DNA from: Roseisolibacter agri | GTDB taxonomy: Bacteria; Gemmatimonadota; Gemmatimonadetes; Gemmatimonadales; Gemmatimonadaceae | NCBI RefSeq assembly: GCF_030159095.1 | Contig: NZ_BRXS01000001.1 | Coordinates: 310,001 to 374,000 of the forward strand | DNA: 64,000 bases | Direction of reading: 5' to 3' | In this document: piece by piece, positions 1 through 8,033 of the stretch | How positions within the stretch are numbered: the first letter of the stretch is position 1 | Layout of the letters: each line of letters starts with the position of its first letter | Program-made: the position numbers and the translations under genes | The notes under the pieces: generated by a model | The model's input: the letters and a program-made list of their open reading frames with translations, nothing else | What the model was told of the DNA's origin: nothing | Databases searched by the model: none

Positions 1-1826
1 TTGCTCAGCAGGTTGAGCAGCACCTGCTGCAGCTTCTCGGCGTCCGCGTGCACGGCCAGCGCCGCGCCGCCCACGTGCGCCGTGTAGTGCAGCCCCTTCG
101 CCGCCACCTGGGGCGCGATCATGATCTCCGCCGACGCCAGCGCCTGCGCCACGGGCACGTCGCGCAGGTCGTAGCGGATCGTGCCGGCGCCCAGCTTGGC
201 GAAGTTCAGCACGTCGTTGATGAGGCCCAGCAGGTGCTGCTGGCTGCGGCGGATGCGCGTGAGGTCGGCCAGCTGCTCCGGCGTCAGCGGCCCGCGGATC
301 CCGAGCTCCAGGATGTCCACGTAGCCGCCGATCGCGTTCAGCGGCGTGCGCAGCTCGTGCGACATCGTCGCCAGGAACGCGCTCTTCGCCTCGTTCGCCG
401 ACTCCGCGCTGCGGCGCGCGCGGTGCGCCTCGTCGCGCGCGTGGCGCGCGTCCGCCAGCGCGGCGTGCAGCTCGCGCTCGCGCGCCTGCAGGTCGGCGAG
501 CGCCTGCACCTCGGTGCGCCGGTCCAGGCAGAGCGCGAGGCCCTGCTCGTGCGAGCCGTCGAAGAACGCGCTCGCGATCAGCACCGGCACCGGCGTGCCG
601 TCGCGCGCGCGGTACTCCTTCGCGTACGGGCCGTGGCGCCCCGTCGCGTGCAGCTCGGCCACGCGCGCCGCGTCGTCGGCGTGCCAGCGCTCCGGCGTCA
701 GCGACCGCCAGTCGATGCGCCCCGCCGCCAGGTCGTCGCGCGTGTAGTCCAGCAGCGCCAGGAAGGCGTCGTTCGCGTCGGTCACGCCGCCGTCGATCGT
801 CCAGAAGAAGACGCCGACGATCCCCGAGTCGAGGATGCGCCGCAGCCGCGCCTCGCTCAGGCGCAGCGCGTCGGTGGTCGTCTCCAGCGCCGCCAGCCGC
901 TGCTCGGCCAGCGTCGCGGCCCACCGGTGCGCCTGCAGCAGCCGCTCCTGCTGCTGCTCGGCGCGGCGGCGCGCGGTCACCTCGACGCAGGCGCCCGTCA
1001 TGTAGTCGGGCGCGCCCGTGGCGTCGCGGAAGGTGCGGCCCTTGTCGTCCAGCCAGTGCACCGTGCCGTCCGGCCAGACGACGCGGAACTCCTCGTGGAA
1101 GTCGGCGCCCTCGCGCGCGCAGCGGGCGCAGGCCTCGATCACGCGCGCGCGGTCGTCGGGGTGCACCATCGCCACGAAGCGCTCCAGCGACCGCACCGTC
1201 TCACCGGGCTCCAGGCCGAAGAGGCGGTCGAGGCTCTCGTCCCACGCCAGCGCGTTGGTGCGGATGTCCCACCGGAAGGTGCCCGTCTGCGACGCGTCGA
1301 GCGCCGCGCGCAGCCGCTCCCCGCGCTCGGCCAGCGCGCGCTCGGCCCGGCGGGCGGCGGTGTCGTCGCGCAGCGTGCCGATGAAGCGGCGCGCACGGCG
1401 GGGCGCGCCGGGCGGGTCGTCGGCCCAGACGGCGCGGCCGACGGCGTGCACCCAGCGCTCGTCCCCCGCGAGCGACGTCGTGCGGAAGACGACGTCGAAC
1501 GGCGCGGCGACGCCCGGATCGAGCGACATGCGGGCCGCGGCGCGCACCCACTCGCGGTCCTCGGGGTGCACGCGGGCCAGGCACTGGGCGGGCGTCGCGG
1601 CCCCCTCGCCGGGGAGGCCCAGCAGGGCACGGCTCGTCGCGTCCCACTCGAGCACGTCGCTGCCGCGCTCCCACGCCCAGACGCCGATGCCCGCGGCGGC
1701 CAGCGCGAGGCGCACGTCGTCGCCCGCGCCGTCCGCGCCCGCGGCGGGGGGACGCGCGGGAATGGAAGCGGCGCCCGGCACGTCCAGGGACGCGCCGGCG
1801 GCGTGGGCAGCTCGTGGAGTGGGCAT
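1..1826 (-). CDS. Multi-PAS sensor histidine kinase, C-terminus beyond window
   Basis: Cytoplasmic sensor kinase expected to autophosphorylate on histidine in response to a signal read by PAS domains. From ATG 1826 the frame stays open to the window edge (608 complete codons). After an Ala/Pro-rich leader of about 35 residues come three PAS-like segments (roughly 35-150, 160-285, 290-430; the first two contain HPEDR and HPDDR), a charged helix, then the HisKA box MSHELRTPLN with the phosphoacceptor at about H490. The ATPase domain has just begun (LQQVLLNLLS) when the window ends. No membrane segment is visible. It is divergent from the XRE gene at 1934. The kinase core resembles those at 41727 and 45497. 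Whether a receiver domain follows cannot be seen. Confidence 0.9.
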   Translation of the reverse strand, partial: MPTPRAAHAAGASLDVPGAASIPARPPAAGADGAGDDVRLALAAAGIGVWAWERGSDVLEWDATSRALLGLPGEGAATPAQCLARVHPEDREWVRAAARMSLDPGVAAPFDVVFRTTSLAGDERWVHAVGRAVWADDPPGAPRRARRFIGTLRDDTAARRAERALAERGERLRAALDASQTGTFRWDIRTNALAWDESLDRLFGLEPGETVRSLERFVAMVHPDDRARVIEACARCAREGADFHEEFRVVWPDGTVHWLDDKGRTFRDATGAPDYMTGACVEVTARRRAEQQQERLLQAHRWAATLAEQRLAALETTTDALRLSEARLRRILDSGIVGVFFWTIDGGVTDANDAFLALLDYTRDDLAAGRIDWRSLTPERWHADDAARVAELHATGRHGPYAKEYRARDGTPVPVLIASAFFDGSHEQGLALCLDRRTEVQALADLQARERELHAALADARHARDEAHRARRSAESANEAKSAFLATMSHELRTPLNAIGGYVDILELGIRGPLTPEQLADLTRIRRSQQHLLGLINDVLNFAKLGAGTIRYDLRDVPVAQALASAEIMIAPQVAAKGLHYTAHVGGAALAVHADAEKLQQVLLNLLS

Positions 1827-1933
1827 CGGTCGCAAACGCCGAGCACTGCAATTACGGTTCCCCGGACCTTGCATGGAGCCGCGCGGTCCCGCCATCCGGT
1901 GGGTGCGGCGCGTCCCGTGCACCAGTGCGCGGG

Positions 1934-2344
1934 ATGCGGACGGCAGAACTTCCGAACGGCGACGAGGTCGGGCACGTGGAGCAGCAGGGATCGACGACGC
2001 GGGGAACGGAGGGGGCGCTGCTGGGCGCGCGCGTGCGCGCGGCGCGCGAGGAGCGCGGGCTCACCCTGCGCGAGCTGGCGCGGCGCGCCGAGGTGCAGGT
2101 GTCGGACATCTCGCGGCTGGAGCGCGGGCTGACCGGCCAGCCGCGGCTGGCGCTGGGGATGGCGCTGGCGCGCGCGCTGGGGCTGACGCTCTCGCAGCTG
2201 CTGGGGGAGGACGAGCGGCCGGCGGACGGCGCGCTCGAGGGGCACTCGATCGTCGAGCTGCGGCGGGCGCTGGAGGCGATCAGCCGGGAGGCGACGCGGG
2301 TGGCGCGGGTCGCGGAGAGCGCGGCGGCCTCGCTGCGGCGCTGA
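1934..2344 (+). CDS. XRE-family helix-turn-helix regulator
   Basis: Predicted DNA-binding regulator of 136 residues. An Xre-type helix-turn-helix lies at about residues 28-85: ARVRAAREERGLTLRELA followed by EVQVSDISRLERG and a LALGMALARALGLTL helix. The C-terminal 45 residues form a charged, Ala/Arg-rich helix (RALEAISREATRVARVAE) that may dimerise. The start is uncertain: ATG 1934 gives 136 residues, while GTG 1976 in the same frame removes only a disordered leader. It is divergently transcribed from the sensor kinase and followed by a strong hairpin. Its ligand and targets are unknown. Confidence 0.82.
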   Translation: MRTAELPNGDEVGHVEQQGSTTRGTEGALLGARVRAAREERGLTLRELARRAEVQVSDISRLERGLTGQPRLALGMALARALGLTLSQLLGEDERPADGALEGHSIVELRRALEAISREATRVARVAESAAASLRR

Positions 2345-2374
2345 CGCCGCAGGGCGCGGACGCCGCAGGGCGCG
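2343..2374. repeat. Two perfect tandem copies of a 16-base unit
   Basis: The unit gacgccgcagggcgcg occurs twice head to tail, beginning inside the stop codon of the XRE gene and running up to its terminator. A third partial copy (gacgc) follows. It is probably replication-slippage DNA of no function. Confidence 0.8.
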
Positions 2375-2381
2375 GACGCAC

Positions 2382-2412
2382 GAACGGGGCGGCCATCACG
2401 GCCGCCCCGTTC
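2382..2412 (+). terminator. Hairpin terminator after XRE gene
   Basis: Perfect 13-bp stem, gaacggggcggcc (2382-2394) with ggccgccccgttc (2400-2412), and a 5-base loop. No T tract follows, as for the other terminators of this window. It lies 38 bases after the XRE stop codon. Confidence 0.75.
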
Positions 2413-2594
2413 GCACATCGCCTCGCACCACCCCGTCCCCCGACGGTGGGTGCCGTCCTGCGTCTGCCTTGTATATCGGCACCGGGACGCGCGGACTTGA
2501 GCGCGCGTTCGGGATTTCGTGCCAGTCGGCCCGGCCGGCCGTCACGGGGGCGGCCCGCGCCGTCACGACGTGTGGGGCGGGGCGTCGCCGGACG

Positions 2595-3011
2595 TCAGCG
2601 GGCGGGGCGCGTGGGCGCCACGGGCGCCCGCGCGACGATGGCGTTCCTCGGCGTGAGGTCGACGGCGCCCATGTAGGGCCGCACGACCACGGGCAGGTCC
2701 CAGCGGTAGGTGGCGCCCTTCCAGAGCACGGCGGACTCGGAGACGAGGCGGTAGGTGCCCGCGGGGCGCCCGATGCTCACGACGCCGGCGTCGTTGGTCT
2801 GGAGGATCGTGCTGTCGCGCTGCGGGCCGTAGAGCACCAGGCGGTAGCGCGACAGCGGGACGTACGGGGCGTCGAGGTCGTAGAGCGTCACCTGCACGGT
2901 GACGGTGACCAGGCCGTTGATCACGATCCCCGGGTCGGCGCGGAACTGCGCGCGCGCCGGCGCCCCGGTCAGCAGCAGCGCGAGGAGGGTGGCGAGTGCG
3001 ACGCGTCGCAT
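2595..3011 (-). CDS. Small secreted protein, beta-sandwich-like
   Basis: 138 residues with an N-terminal signal peptide (MRRVALATLLALLLTGAPARA, cleavage after ARA near residue 21). The mature part alternates short hydrophobic strands and turns (VNGLVTVTVQVTLYD, SRYRLVLYG, AGTYRLVSES, YRWDLPVVV). This resembles carboxypeptidase-regulatory or transthyretin-like domains (Gly-rich VSIGRPAGTYRL), but no family can be named with certainty. No catalytic residues are evident. It probably sits in the periplasm or on the surface. ATG 3011 is chosen because it opens the signal peptide; upstream codons in frame do not look coding. It is divergent from the gene at 3177. Confidence 0.68.
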   Translation of the reverse strand: MRRVALATLLALLLTGAPARAQFRADPGIVINGLVTVTVQVTLYDLDAPYVPLSRYRLVLYGPQRDSTILQTNDAGVVSIGRPAGTYRLVSESAVLWKGATYRWDLPVVVRPYMGAVDLTPRNAIVARAPVAPTRPAR

Positions 3012-3176
3012 GCGCCAAGGTCGAATCGCCCGGCCGAATCTGCAAGCCGGGCGCGAGCGGGAGCCCGGCGCTTGCGCGCGCGGACGACGCGTGCAAGTTG
3101 CGGCGTCGCGTTCCCGGCGGTCGCCGGCGCCCCCGCGCGATGCCCGTCCACGCAGGCCTTCTCGCGACGTCGCGAC

Positions 3177-3446
3177 ATGTCCCCGAGCCCCGCGCGCCCC
3201 GCCGCCATCACCCTCGTCTCTCCCGCCGCCCGCTGGCCGGAGGGCGAGGCGCGCTACGTCCTGGACGCGAGCGGCAGCACCTGGCGCGTGTCCGAGCGGC
3301 AGCCGCCGTCGCACCTGGCCGACCGGTGCGAGCGGTGCCTGATCTTCGACGCGGGGACCGTGGTGCGCCGCGTGTGCGGGCAGGGGCCCGACTGGCGCCT
3401 CCTGAGCGACGCGGAGCTGCTGGCGCTGTGCGCGCTGCCGGCCTGA
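3177..3446 (+). CDS. Hypothetical protein, 89 residues
   Basis: Unrecognised small protein. It has an aromatic N-terminal half (RWPEGEARYVLDASGSTWRV), a cysteine pair CERC at residues 51-54 beside LIFD, another cysteine at 67 and a short hydrophobic helix at the C-terminus (LLSDAELLALCAL). The cysteine spacing could bind metal but two pairs are not present. Repeated W-R-V and R-Y-V strands suggest a small beta-rich fold. It is cytoplasmic by lack of any signal peptide. The ATG at 3177 lacks a clear ribosome-binding site; the frame continues upstream without good coding character. Confidence 0.55.
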   Translation: MSPSPARPAAITLVSPAARWPEGEARYVLDASGSTWRVSERQPPSHLADRCERCLIFDAGTVVRRVCGQGPDWRLLSDAELLALCALPA

Positions 3447-3462
3447 CGGGGAGTCCCGTCCG

Positions 3463-3666
3463 CTAGGAGCGCCGCGGGCGGCGCGGCGGGACGGCGGGCA
3501 TCGAGCCGGGAGGGGTGACCGGCGTGTGCGACCACTGCGCCTTCACACCCGCGATCCGGTGCACCAGGGCGTCGAACTCGTCCTGCGGCATCTCGGGGAG
3601 GATCGGCCGCAGGCGGCCGGCGATGTCGGCCACCAACTCCTCGAACGTCGGGTGGTGGTGAGCCAT
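3463..3666 (-). CDS. Hypothetical protein, 67 residues
   Basis: Short helical protein. Residues 5-45 (TFEELVADIAGRL, MPQDEFDALVHRIAGVK) form two amphipathic helices; the tail is Pro/Arg-rich. It is the last of three closely spaced small genes on this strand (4285 to 3463), so it is probably co-transcribed with them. No family is recognised. The N-terminal MAHHH run is genomic, not a tag. Confidence 0.55.
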   Translation of the reverse strand: MAHHHPTFEELVADIAGRLRPILPEMPQDEFDALVHRIAGVKAQWSHTPVTPPGSMPAVPPRRPRRS

Positions 3667-3687
3667 GGAGCGTCCGCCCGCGGGCGG

Positions 3688-3954
3688 CTAGGGCGTCGCG
3701 GCCGGCCCGCTGCCGAGGAGGGCGTCGACGTCGGCGAGGGCGTCGGCGCGGAGGCTGACCATCGGCCCGGCGGCCTGGTCGAACGCGTACCCGACGAGGG
3801 AGCGGATGAGCGGGTCGGAGCGGCCGAGCGTACGGCCGACGGTGACGAACTCCTCGATGGCCCGGCGTCGGGCCTCGCCGTCGAACGCGCTCTGCCCGCG
3901 CAGGGCGTCGTGGAGCCGCTCGACGGCGACCGTGAATGCCTCGGTGTCGGACAT
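3688..3954 (-). CDS. Hypothetical helical protein, 88 residues
   Basis: All-helical acidic protein (AFTVAVERLHDALRG, EARRRAIEEFVTVGRTLG, PLIRSLVGYAFDQAAG, ALADVDALLG). The composition suggests a small helical bundle or an adaptor; no catalytic or metal-binding motif is seen. It lies 19 bases after the 103-residue gene and 21 bases before the 67-residue gene, all on the minus strand, consistent with one transcript. The start ATG 3954 is the only sensible one; further upstream the frame reads through the neighbouring gene. Confidence 0.55.
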   Translation of the reverse strand: MSDTEAFTVAVERLHDALRGQSAFDGEARRRAIEEFVTVGRTLGRSDPLIRSLVGYAFDQAAGPMVSLRADALADVDALLGSGPAATP

Positions 3955-3973
3955 CGCCTCGCTCGGGGTTCGA

Positions 3974-4285
3974 TCAGTGTCCGGGAAGCCGCGGCGACGC
4001 GCGGCGGTCGAGGACGGGTGCGCGCAGCGTGCGCCGCGCGGTGGTCCGGATCCAGTCGCGGAGGGTGATCGCGAACACCGCCTCGCGCTCGCCCGTCCCG
4101 GCCGGGAGCAGCTCCTCCGCCAGGCGCACGATCGCCTCCGGCGCCTGGCCCAGCCCTTCGAGATCGCGGACGAGGGTGACGATCGCTCCCAGGGCGCGCT
4201 CGCGATCGAACGCGTCGTCGGAGATGCAGGCCCGCATGGCCCGCGCGTAGCGGGCGGCGGCTGGGGTCGATCGGTCGACGAACAT
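3974..4285 (-). CDS. Small helical protein, possible paralogue of the 50995-51318 product
   Basis: 103 residues, mostly helical. Its core (residues 12-85) reads RYARAMRAC, a charged turn, then RALGAIVTLVRDLEGLGQ, PEAIVRLAEELL, and a final FAITLRDWIRTTAR helix. The same order of helices and the pattern arginine-aspartate, short loop with glycine, then a leucine-rich helix and a tryptophan-containing last helix occurs in the protein at 50995-51318. No function can be assigned. It is first in a run of three small genes; a 14-base palindrome sits about 55 bases upstream. Confidence 0.6.
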   Translation of the reverse strand: MFVDRSTPAAARYARAMRACISDDAFDRERALGAIVTLVRDLEGLGQAPEAIVRLAEELLPAGTGEREAVFAITLRDWIRTTARRTLRAPVLDRRASPRLPGH

Positions 4286-4338
4286 CGGCGGTGCTCGTGT
4301 CGCGCGGGACTGTGGAACGGCGCCGGCTCCGGGCCGTC

Positions 4339-4352
4339 TACGCTGGAGCGTA
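4339..4352. promoter_or_regulatory. Perfect inverted repeat, candidate operator
   Basis: TACGCTGGAGCGTA: 6-bp arms around GG, enclosed by a wider GTCT...AGAC match. It lies upstream of the three-gene small-protein run (start 4285). In this GC-rich DNA an arm containing T and A at fixed places is more notable than a GC hairpin. Inference only; no bound protein is known. Confidence 0.4.
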
Positions 4353-4500
4353 AACAGACGTTGACCGGAAATGGTGCCGCGACGGACCCGTCGGGCGGTA
4401 AGGTCGGGCGCGGGCGCGAAAAGGGAAGGCCCACCCCGCCGGACCGCCCCGTGCAGACCCGAGGCCGCCGCGCCGCGTCACGGCGCGATACGCGAGGACA

Positions 4501-4893
4501 TCAGCCCGGGCCGCGGTCGGCCAGCCGCCAGCCGCCGGTCGCGGCGTCCCGCTCCAGCACGCAGCGGAAGGGCTCGCGCCGCGTGCCGCCGGAGACCACG
4601 GCGAGGGCGACCCCCTGGACGACGAAGGTGCGGCCGTCCTTCGACCACGCGTGCGTCGTGGGATCGTCCTGCAGGAAGCCGGCGGTCAGCCCGCGCTCCT
4701 CGAGGCGCGCGCGCGTGATCCGCTCGCACTCGCCGTACGCGGCGGCGCGCTCCGGGCGCCAGCGGCCGTCGCTGAGGCGGTCGGCGCGCGTCTTCTGGCC
4801 GCGGCTGCGCAGCGCGAGCCAGCCGCCCACGACGATCACGAGGACGAGGGCGAGCAGGCAGCCGGCGGAGCTGACGCCGCGACGGATGGGCAC
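4501..4893 (-). CDS. Membrane-anchored small protein coupled to kinase
   Basis: 130 residues starting at GTG 4893, two bases after the stop codon of the hybrid kinase, so it is translationally coupled to it. Residues 10-30 form one membrane segment (CLLALVLVIVVGGWLALRS); the rest is a soluble domain predicted outside the membrane, with three short beta strands (RTFVVQGVALAVVS, REPFRCVLE, GGWRLAD) after a helical stretch. The strand pattern resembles small domains that carry a conserved tryptophan near the end, but no family is certain. It could be an accessory sensor for the kinase; that is inference from coupling. Confidence 0.62.
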   Translation of the reverse strand: MPIRRGVSSAGCLLALVLVIVVGGWLALRSRGQKTRADRLSDGRWRPERAAAYGECERITRARLEERGLTAGFLQDDPTTHAWSKDGRTFVVQGVALAVVSGGTRREPFRCVLERDAATGGWRLADRGPG

Positions 4894-4895
4894 GC

Positions 4896-7535
4896 TCAGG
4901 CGGCCGGGTGCAGCGGGGCGACGGCCCCGTCCAGCGCCTGCCGCAGCTTCGCGGTCAGCATCTGTGGCGTGAACGGCTTGGGGATGAACACCGTCCCCGG
5001 CTCGAAGCCGCCCTGCCGCACCACCGTGTCCTCCGTGTAGCCCGACATGTAGGCGATCGGCATGCCCGGGCGCAGCGCGCGGAAGCGGCCCGCCAGCTCG
5101 CGTCCGCTCATGTCCGGCATCACCATGTCGGTCAGCAGCAGGTCGATCGCCGTCCCGGGCTCCGCGAGCAGCTGCAACGCCTCGGCGCCGTTCGCGGCCT
5201 CGACGACCTCGAAGCCCGCGCGCGCCAGGATGCGGCGGGCCGCCACGCGCACCTGCTCGTCGTCCTCCACCAGCAGGATGGTCTCGGAGCCCGGCTGCAC
5301 CACCGACTCGGCGTCCGAGCGACGATGCGGCGCGTCCGGCGCGCTCGCGCGCGGCAGGTAGAGCTTGAACGTCGTGCCGAACCCCGGCTCGCTGTACACC
5401 CACACGTGGCCGCCCGACTGCTTCACGATGCCGTAGACCGTCGAGAGGCCCAGCCCCGTGCCCTGGCCGATCCCCTTCGTGGTGAAGAACGGCTCGAAGA
5501 TGCGCGCCTGCGTGTCCGCATCCATGCCGACGCCCGTGTCGCTCACCGCGAGCATCACGTACGGCCCCGGGGCGACGTCCGGATGCAGGCGCCCGTACTC
5601 CTCCGAGAGGTGGACGTCGGCCGTCTCGAGCGTCAGCGCGCCGCCCGACGGCATCGCGTCGCGCGCGTTCACGACGAGGTTCACGATCACCTGCTCGAGC
5701 TGCCCCGGATCGGCGTAGACGCGGCCCAGCGCCGGCGCGAGCACCGTGTCGAGCCGCACGTCCTCGCGCAGCACGCGGCCCAGCATGCGCTCGATGTCGC
5801 GCACCACGTCGTTCAGGTCGAGCACGCGCGGATCGAGCACCTGCTGCCGGCTGAACGCCAGCAGCTGCCGCGTGAGCCCCGCGGCCCGCTCTGCCGCGCC
5901 GCGGATCTCGAGCACGTCGGCGCGCGCGGGCGCGTCGTCGGGCAGCTCGGAGAGCAGCAGCCCGCTGTAGCTCGTGACGATCGTGAGCAGGTTGTTGAAG
6001 TCGTGCGCGACGCCGCCCGCGAGCTGGCCCACGGCCTCCATCTTCTGCGCGTGCAGCAGCTGCGCCTCGAGCGCGCGCTGCTCGGTGACGTCGCTCAGCA
6101 TGAAGAGCGCGCCGGCGAACGCCCCGGCCGCGTCCACGAGCGGGCTCACCGACTCGCGCGTCCACACGATGCTGCCATCCTGCCGGTGGAACGCGACCTC
6201 GCGCGTCTCGGAGAACCCGCGCTGCTGGCGGGCGAAACGCGTGCGCGCCTCGAACGCCGCGTCCGCGTCCATGAAGTCGAACAGCGTGCGACCGGGCATC
6301 GCCCGCGCGTCGCAGCCGAGCATCTGCGCGAGGCGCGCGTTGACGAAGGTGATGACGCCCGACGGATCGACGGCACAGATCCCCTCGTGCGCGGCCTCGA
6401 CGAGGCGGCGGTAGCGCTCCTCGCCCGCGCGCAGCTCGTCGTTGGCGCGCGCGAGCGCGCGGTTGGCCGACTCCAGCTCGGTCGCGTGCGCCTGCAGGTC
6501 GCGCGACGACGCCTCGACCTGCGCGGCCATGCTGTTGAACGAGAGCGCGAGGCTTCCCAGCTCGTCGCCGCGCGTGACGGCGACGCGCCGCGCGTAGTCG
6601 CCGCGCGCCACGTCCTCCGCCGCGCGCGTGACCTCGACCAGCGGCGCCGTGACGCGGCGGATCAGCACCCACGCGGCGACGGTGCCGAGCACCATGAAGC
6701 CCAGCCCGATGCCGATGAGGCCGAGCAGGAAGGGGCGCGCGGCGGTCATCGTGCTCGCGCGCGGCAGCTGCACCCAGAGCGCCCAGGGGACCACGCGCAT
6801 CGGGACCACGACGCCGAGCTGCCGGACGCCGTCCGCGGTCGCGTACTCGGCCGGCGTGCCCTGGGTCTCGCGCGGCGGCGCGCCCACGCGCTCCCGCAGG
6901 TCGCTCCAGAGCGTGCCGTCGGCGTTGCCGACCACGATCCGCGCGTCGGCGCCGATGAGCGACCGGGCCTGGGCGATGGCCGTGGGCCGCAGCGGGCGGT
7001 GCGCGACGAGGAAGCCGACCGTGTCGCGCATCCCGGCCAGCACGGGGGCGACGATCACGTAGCCGACGCCCGAGTCGCCCTGTACCAGCGGTCCGATCCA
7101 CGGGCCGCGGCGGGTGCGACCGGCCGGCGCCGGGACCGGCGCCGCCGCGGCGATCGACGCCTCGGGGCCGACGGCGATCAGGCGCCGGCCGTCGCGGTGC
7201 CAGAGGGCGATCGCCGCCGGCTGCGTCATCCGCGCGCGCGCCTGCTCCAGCACGCGCTCGACCTCCGCGCGCGGCGCGCCGCCCGGGTCCGTCAGCAGCC
7301 CGACGATCGGCGCGGAGAGGGCGAGGTCGCGCGCCGCGCCGCGCATCCCGTCCAGCGACTCGTCGAACATCCCGGCCACGCGCAGCGTGACGCTCGACAG
7401 CCGTTCGGACGCCGCGGTCGCGAGCACGCGCTCCAGCTGTCGGTACGCCGCCCAGGAGACGGCGACGAGCACCAGGCCCAGGAGGGCCGAGATGAGCAGT
7501 GGGAGCCTGAGGCGGAGCGAGTGCCGCGAGGGCAT
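4896..7535 (-). CDS. Membrane-bound hybrid sensor histidine kinase
   Basis: 879 residues from ATG 7535. Order: membrane segment 10-30; an extracytoplasmic sensing domain 31-265 of double-Cache style; membrane segment 268-292; HAMP 293-345; coiled coil to 375; PAS 376-490 (EGICAVDPSGVITFVNARL); HisKA with GGVAHDFNN, phosphoacceptor H511; HATPase with NLVVNARDAM, DTGVGMD and GTGLGLS; then a receiver domain 752-868 with LVEDDE, phosphoacceptor D803, and lysine in FIPKPF. The kinase can thus pass its phosphate to its own receiver. No output domain follows. An alternative start at 7673 would add 46 poorly conserved residues in front of the membrane segment. The following gene at 4893 is coupled. 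Confidence 0.93.
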   Translation of the reverse strand: MPSRHSLRLRLPLLISALLGLVLVAVSWAAYRQLERVLATAASERLSSVTLRVAGMFDESLDGMRGAARDLALSAPIVGLLTDPGGAPRAEVERVLEQARARMTQPAAIALWHRDGRRLIAVGPEASIAAAAPVPAPAGRTRRGPWIGPLVQGDSGVGYVIVAPVLAGMRDTVGFLVAHRPLRPTAIAQARSLIGADARIVVGNADGTLWSDLRERVGAPPRETQGTPAEYATADGVRQLGVVVPMRVVPWALWVQLPRASTMTAARPFLLGLIGIGLGFMVLGTVAAWVLIRRVTAPLVEVTRAAEDVARGDYARRVAVTRGDELGSLALSFNSMAAQVEASSRDLQAHATELESANRALARANDELRAGEERYRRLVEAAHEGICAVDPSGVITFVNARLAQMLGCDARAMPGRTLFDFMDADAAFEARTRFARQQRGFSETREVAFHRQDGSIVWTRESVSPLVDAAGAFAGALFMLSDVTEQRALEAQLLHAQKMEAVGQLAGGVAHDFNNLLTIVTSYSGLLLSELPDDAPARADVLEIRGAAERAAGLTRQLLAFSRQQVLDPRVLDLNDVVRDIERMLGRVLREDVRLDTVLAPALGRVYADPGQLEQVIVNLVVNARDAMPSGGALTLETADVHLSEEYGRLHPDVAPGPYVMLAVSDTGVGMDADTQARIFEPFFTTKGIGQGTGLGLSTVYGIVKQSGGHVWVYSEPGFGTTFKLYLPRASAPDAPHRRSDAESVVQPGSETILLVEDDEQVRVAARRILARAGFEVVEAANGAEALQLLAEPGTAIDLLLTDMVMPDMSGRELAGRFRALRPGMPIAYMSGYTEDTVVRQGGFEPGTVFIPKPFTPQMLTAKLRQALDGAVAPLHPAA

Positions 7536-7703
7536 GCGGGGGGCCGGAAGCCGGAAGAGGGGAGGACGCCCCGAATCTCGGCTCGAGCGGCGCGGTGCCT
7601 GGGCGTGGCGGCCGCCCGGGCCGTCGGGCGTCCTGCAAGGACGACCGAGCCGCGCCGGCCGGCACTGGGGCACCGGCCAGGCTGCATCCCACCTGCGCCC
7701 GGC

Positions 7704-7898
7704 CTACCCCGCGGCGCGCCGGCGGGCGCGCTCCTGCTCCAGGCGCCGCCTCAGCCCGGCCAGCTGGAGGAGCTGCACACGCGTCAGCGCGGATCGCCAC
7801 GCGCGGTGTGCGTCGGCGCCGTCGATCCGGCGGGGCGGGCGGTACGGGTCGCTCCGCGTCACGAGCACCGCGGCCAGCCAGAGGGCGTTGAGCAGCAT
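7704..7898 (-). CDS. Hypothetical protein, 64 residues
   Basis: Short basic protein with a hydrophobic start (LLNALWLAAVLV) and an Arg/Leu-rich helix at the end (LLQLAGLRRRLEQERARRR). It might be a small membrane-associated protein. It lies between the Crp/Fnr gene and the hybrid kinase on the same strand. Nothing recognisable; it could be a chance frame. Confidence 0.35.
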   Translation of the reverse strand: MLLNALWLAAVLVTRSDPYRPPRRIDGADAHRAWRSALTRVQLLQLAGLRRRLEQERARRRAAG

Positions 7899-8033
7899 GC
7901 GCGAAAGGCGCGCAACCCGCGTGCTATCGCGGCCCGCGGCCAGCGAGCGCGCGCATGCCTGTCGCGACGTGCCTGCGCGCCGTGCCTGCGCGACGCGCCT
8001 GCGCGCGTACGACGGCGTACGAACCCGGTGCGC

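Noticed and set aside
2563-3096. Frame opposite the small secreted protein
   Set aside because: Overlaps fully with the signal-peptide protein at 2595-3011, Arg-rich and lacking a family.
3177-3446. Zinc-finger protein
   Set aside because: Only one CxxC pair and a lone third cysteine; a complete four-ligand site is not visible.
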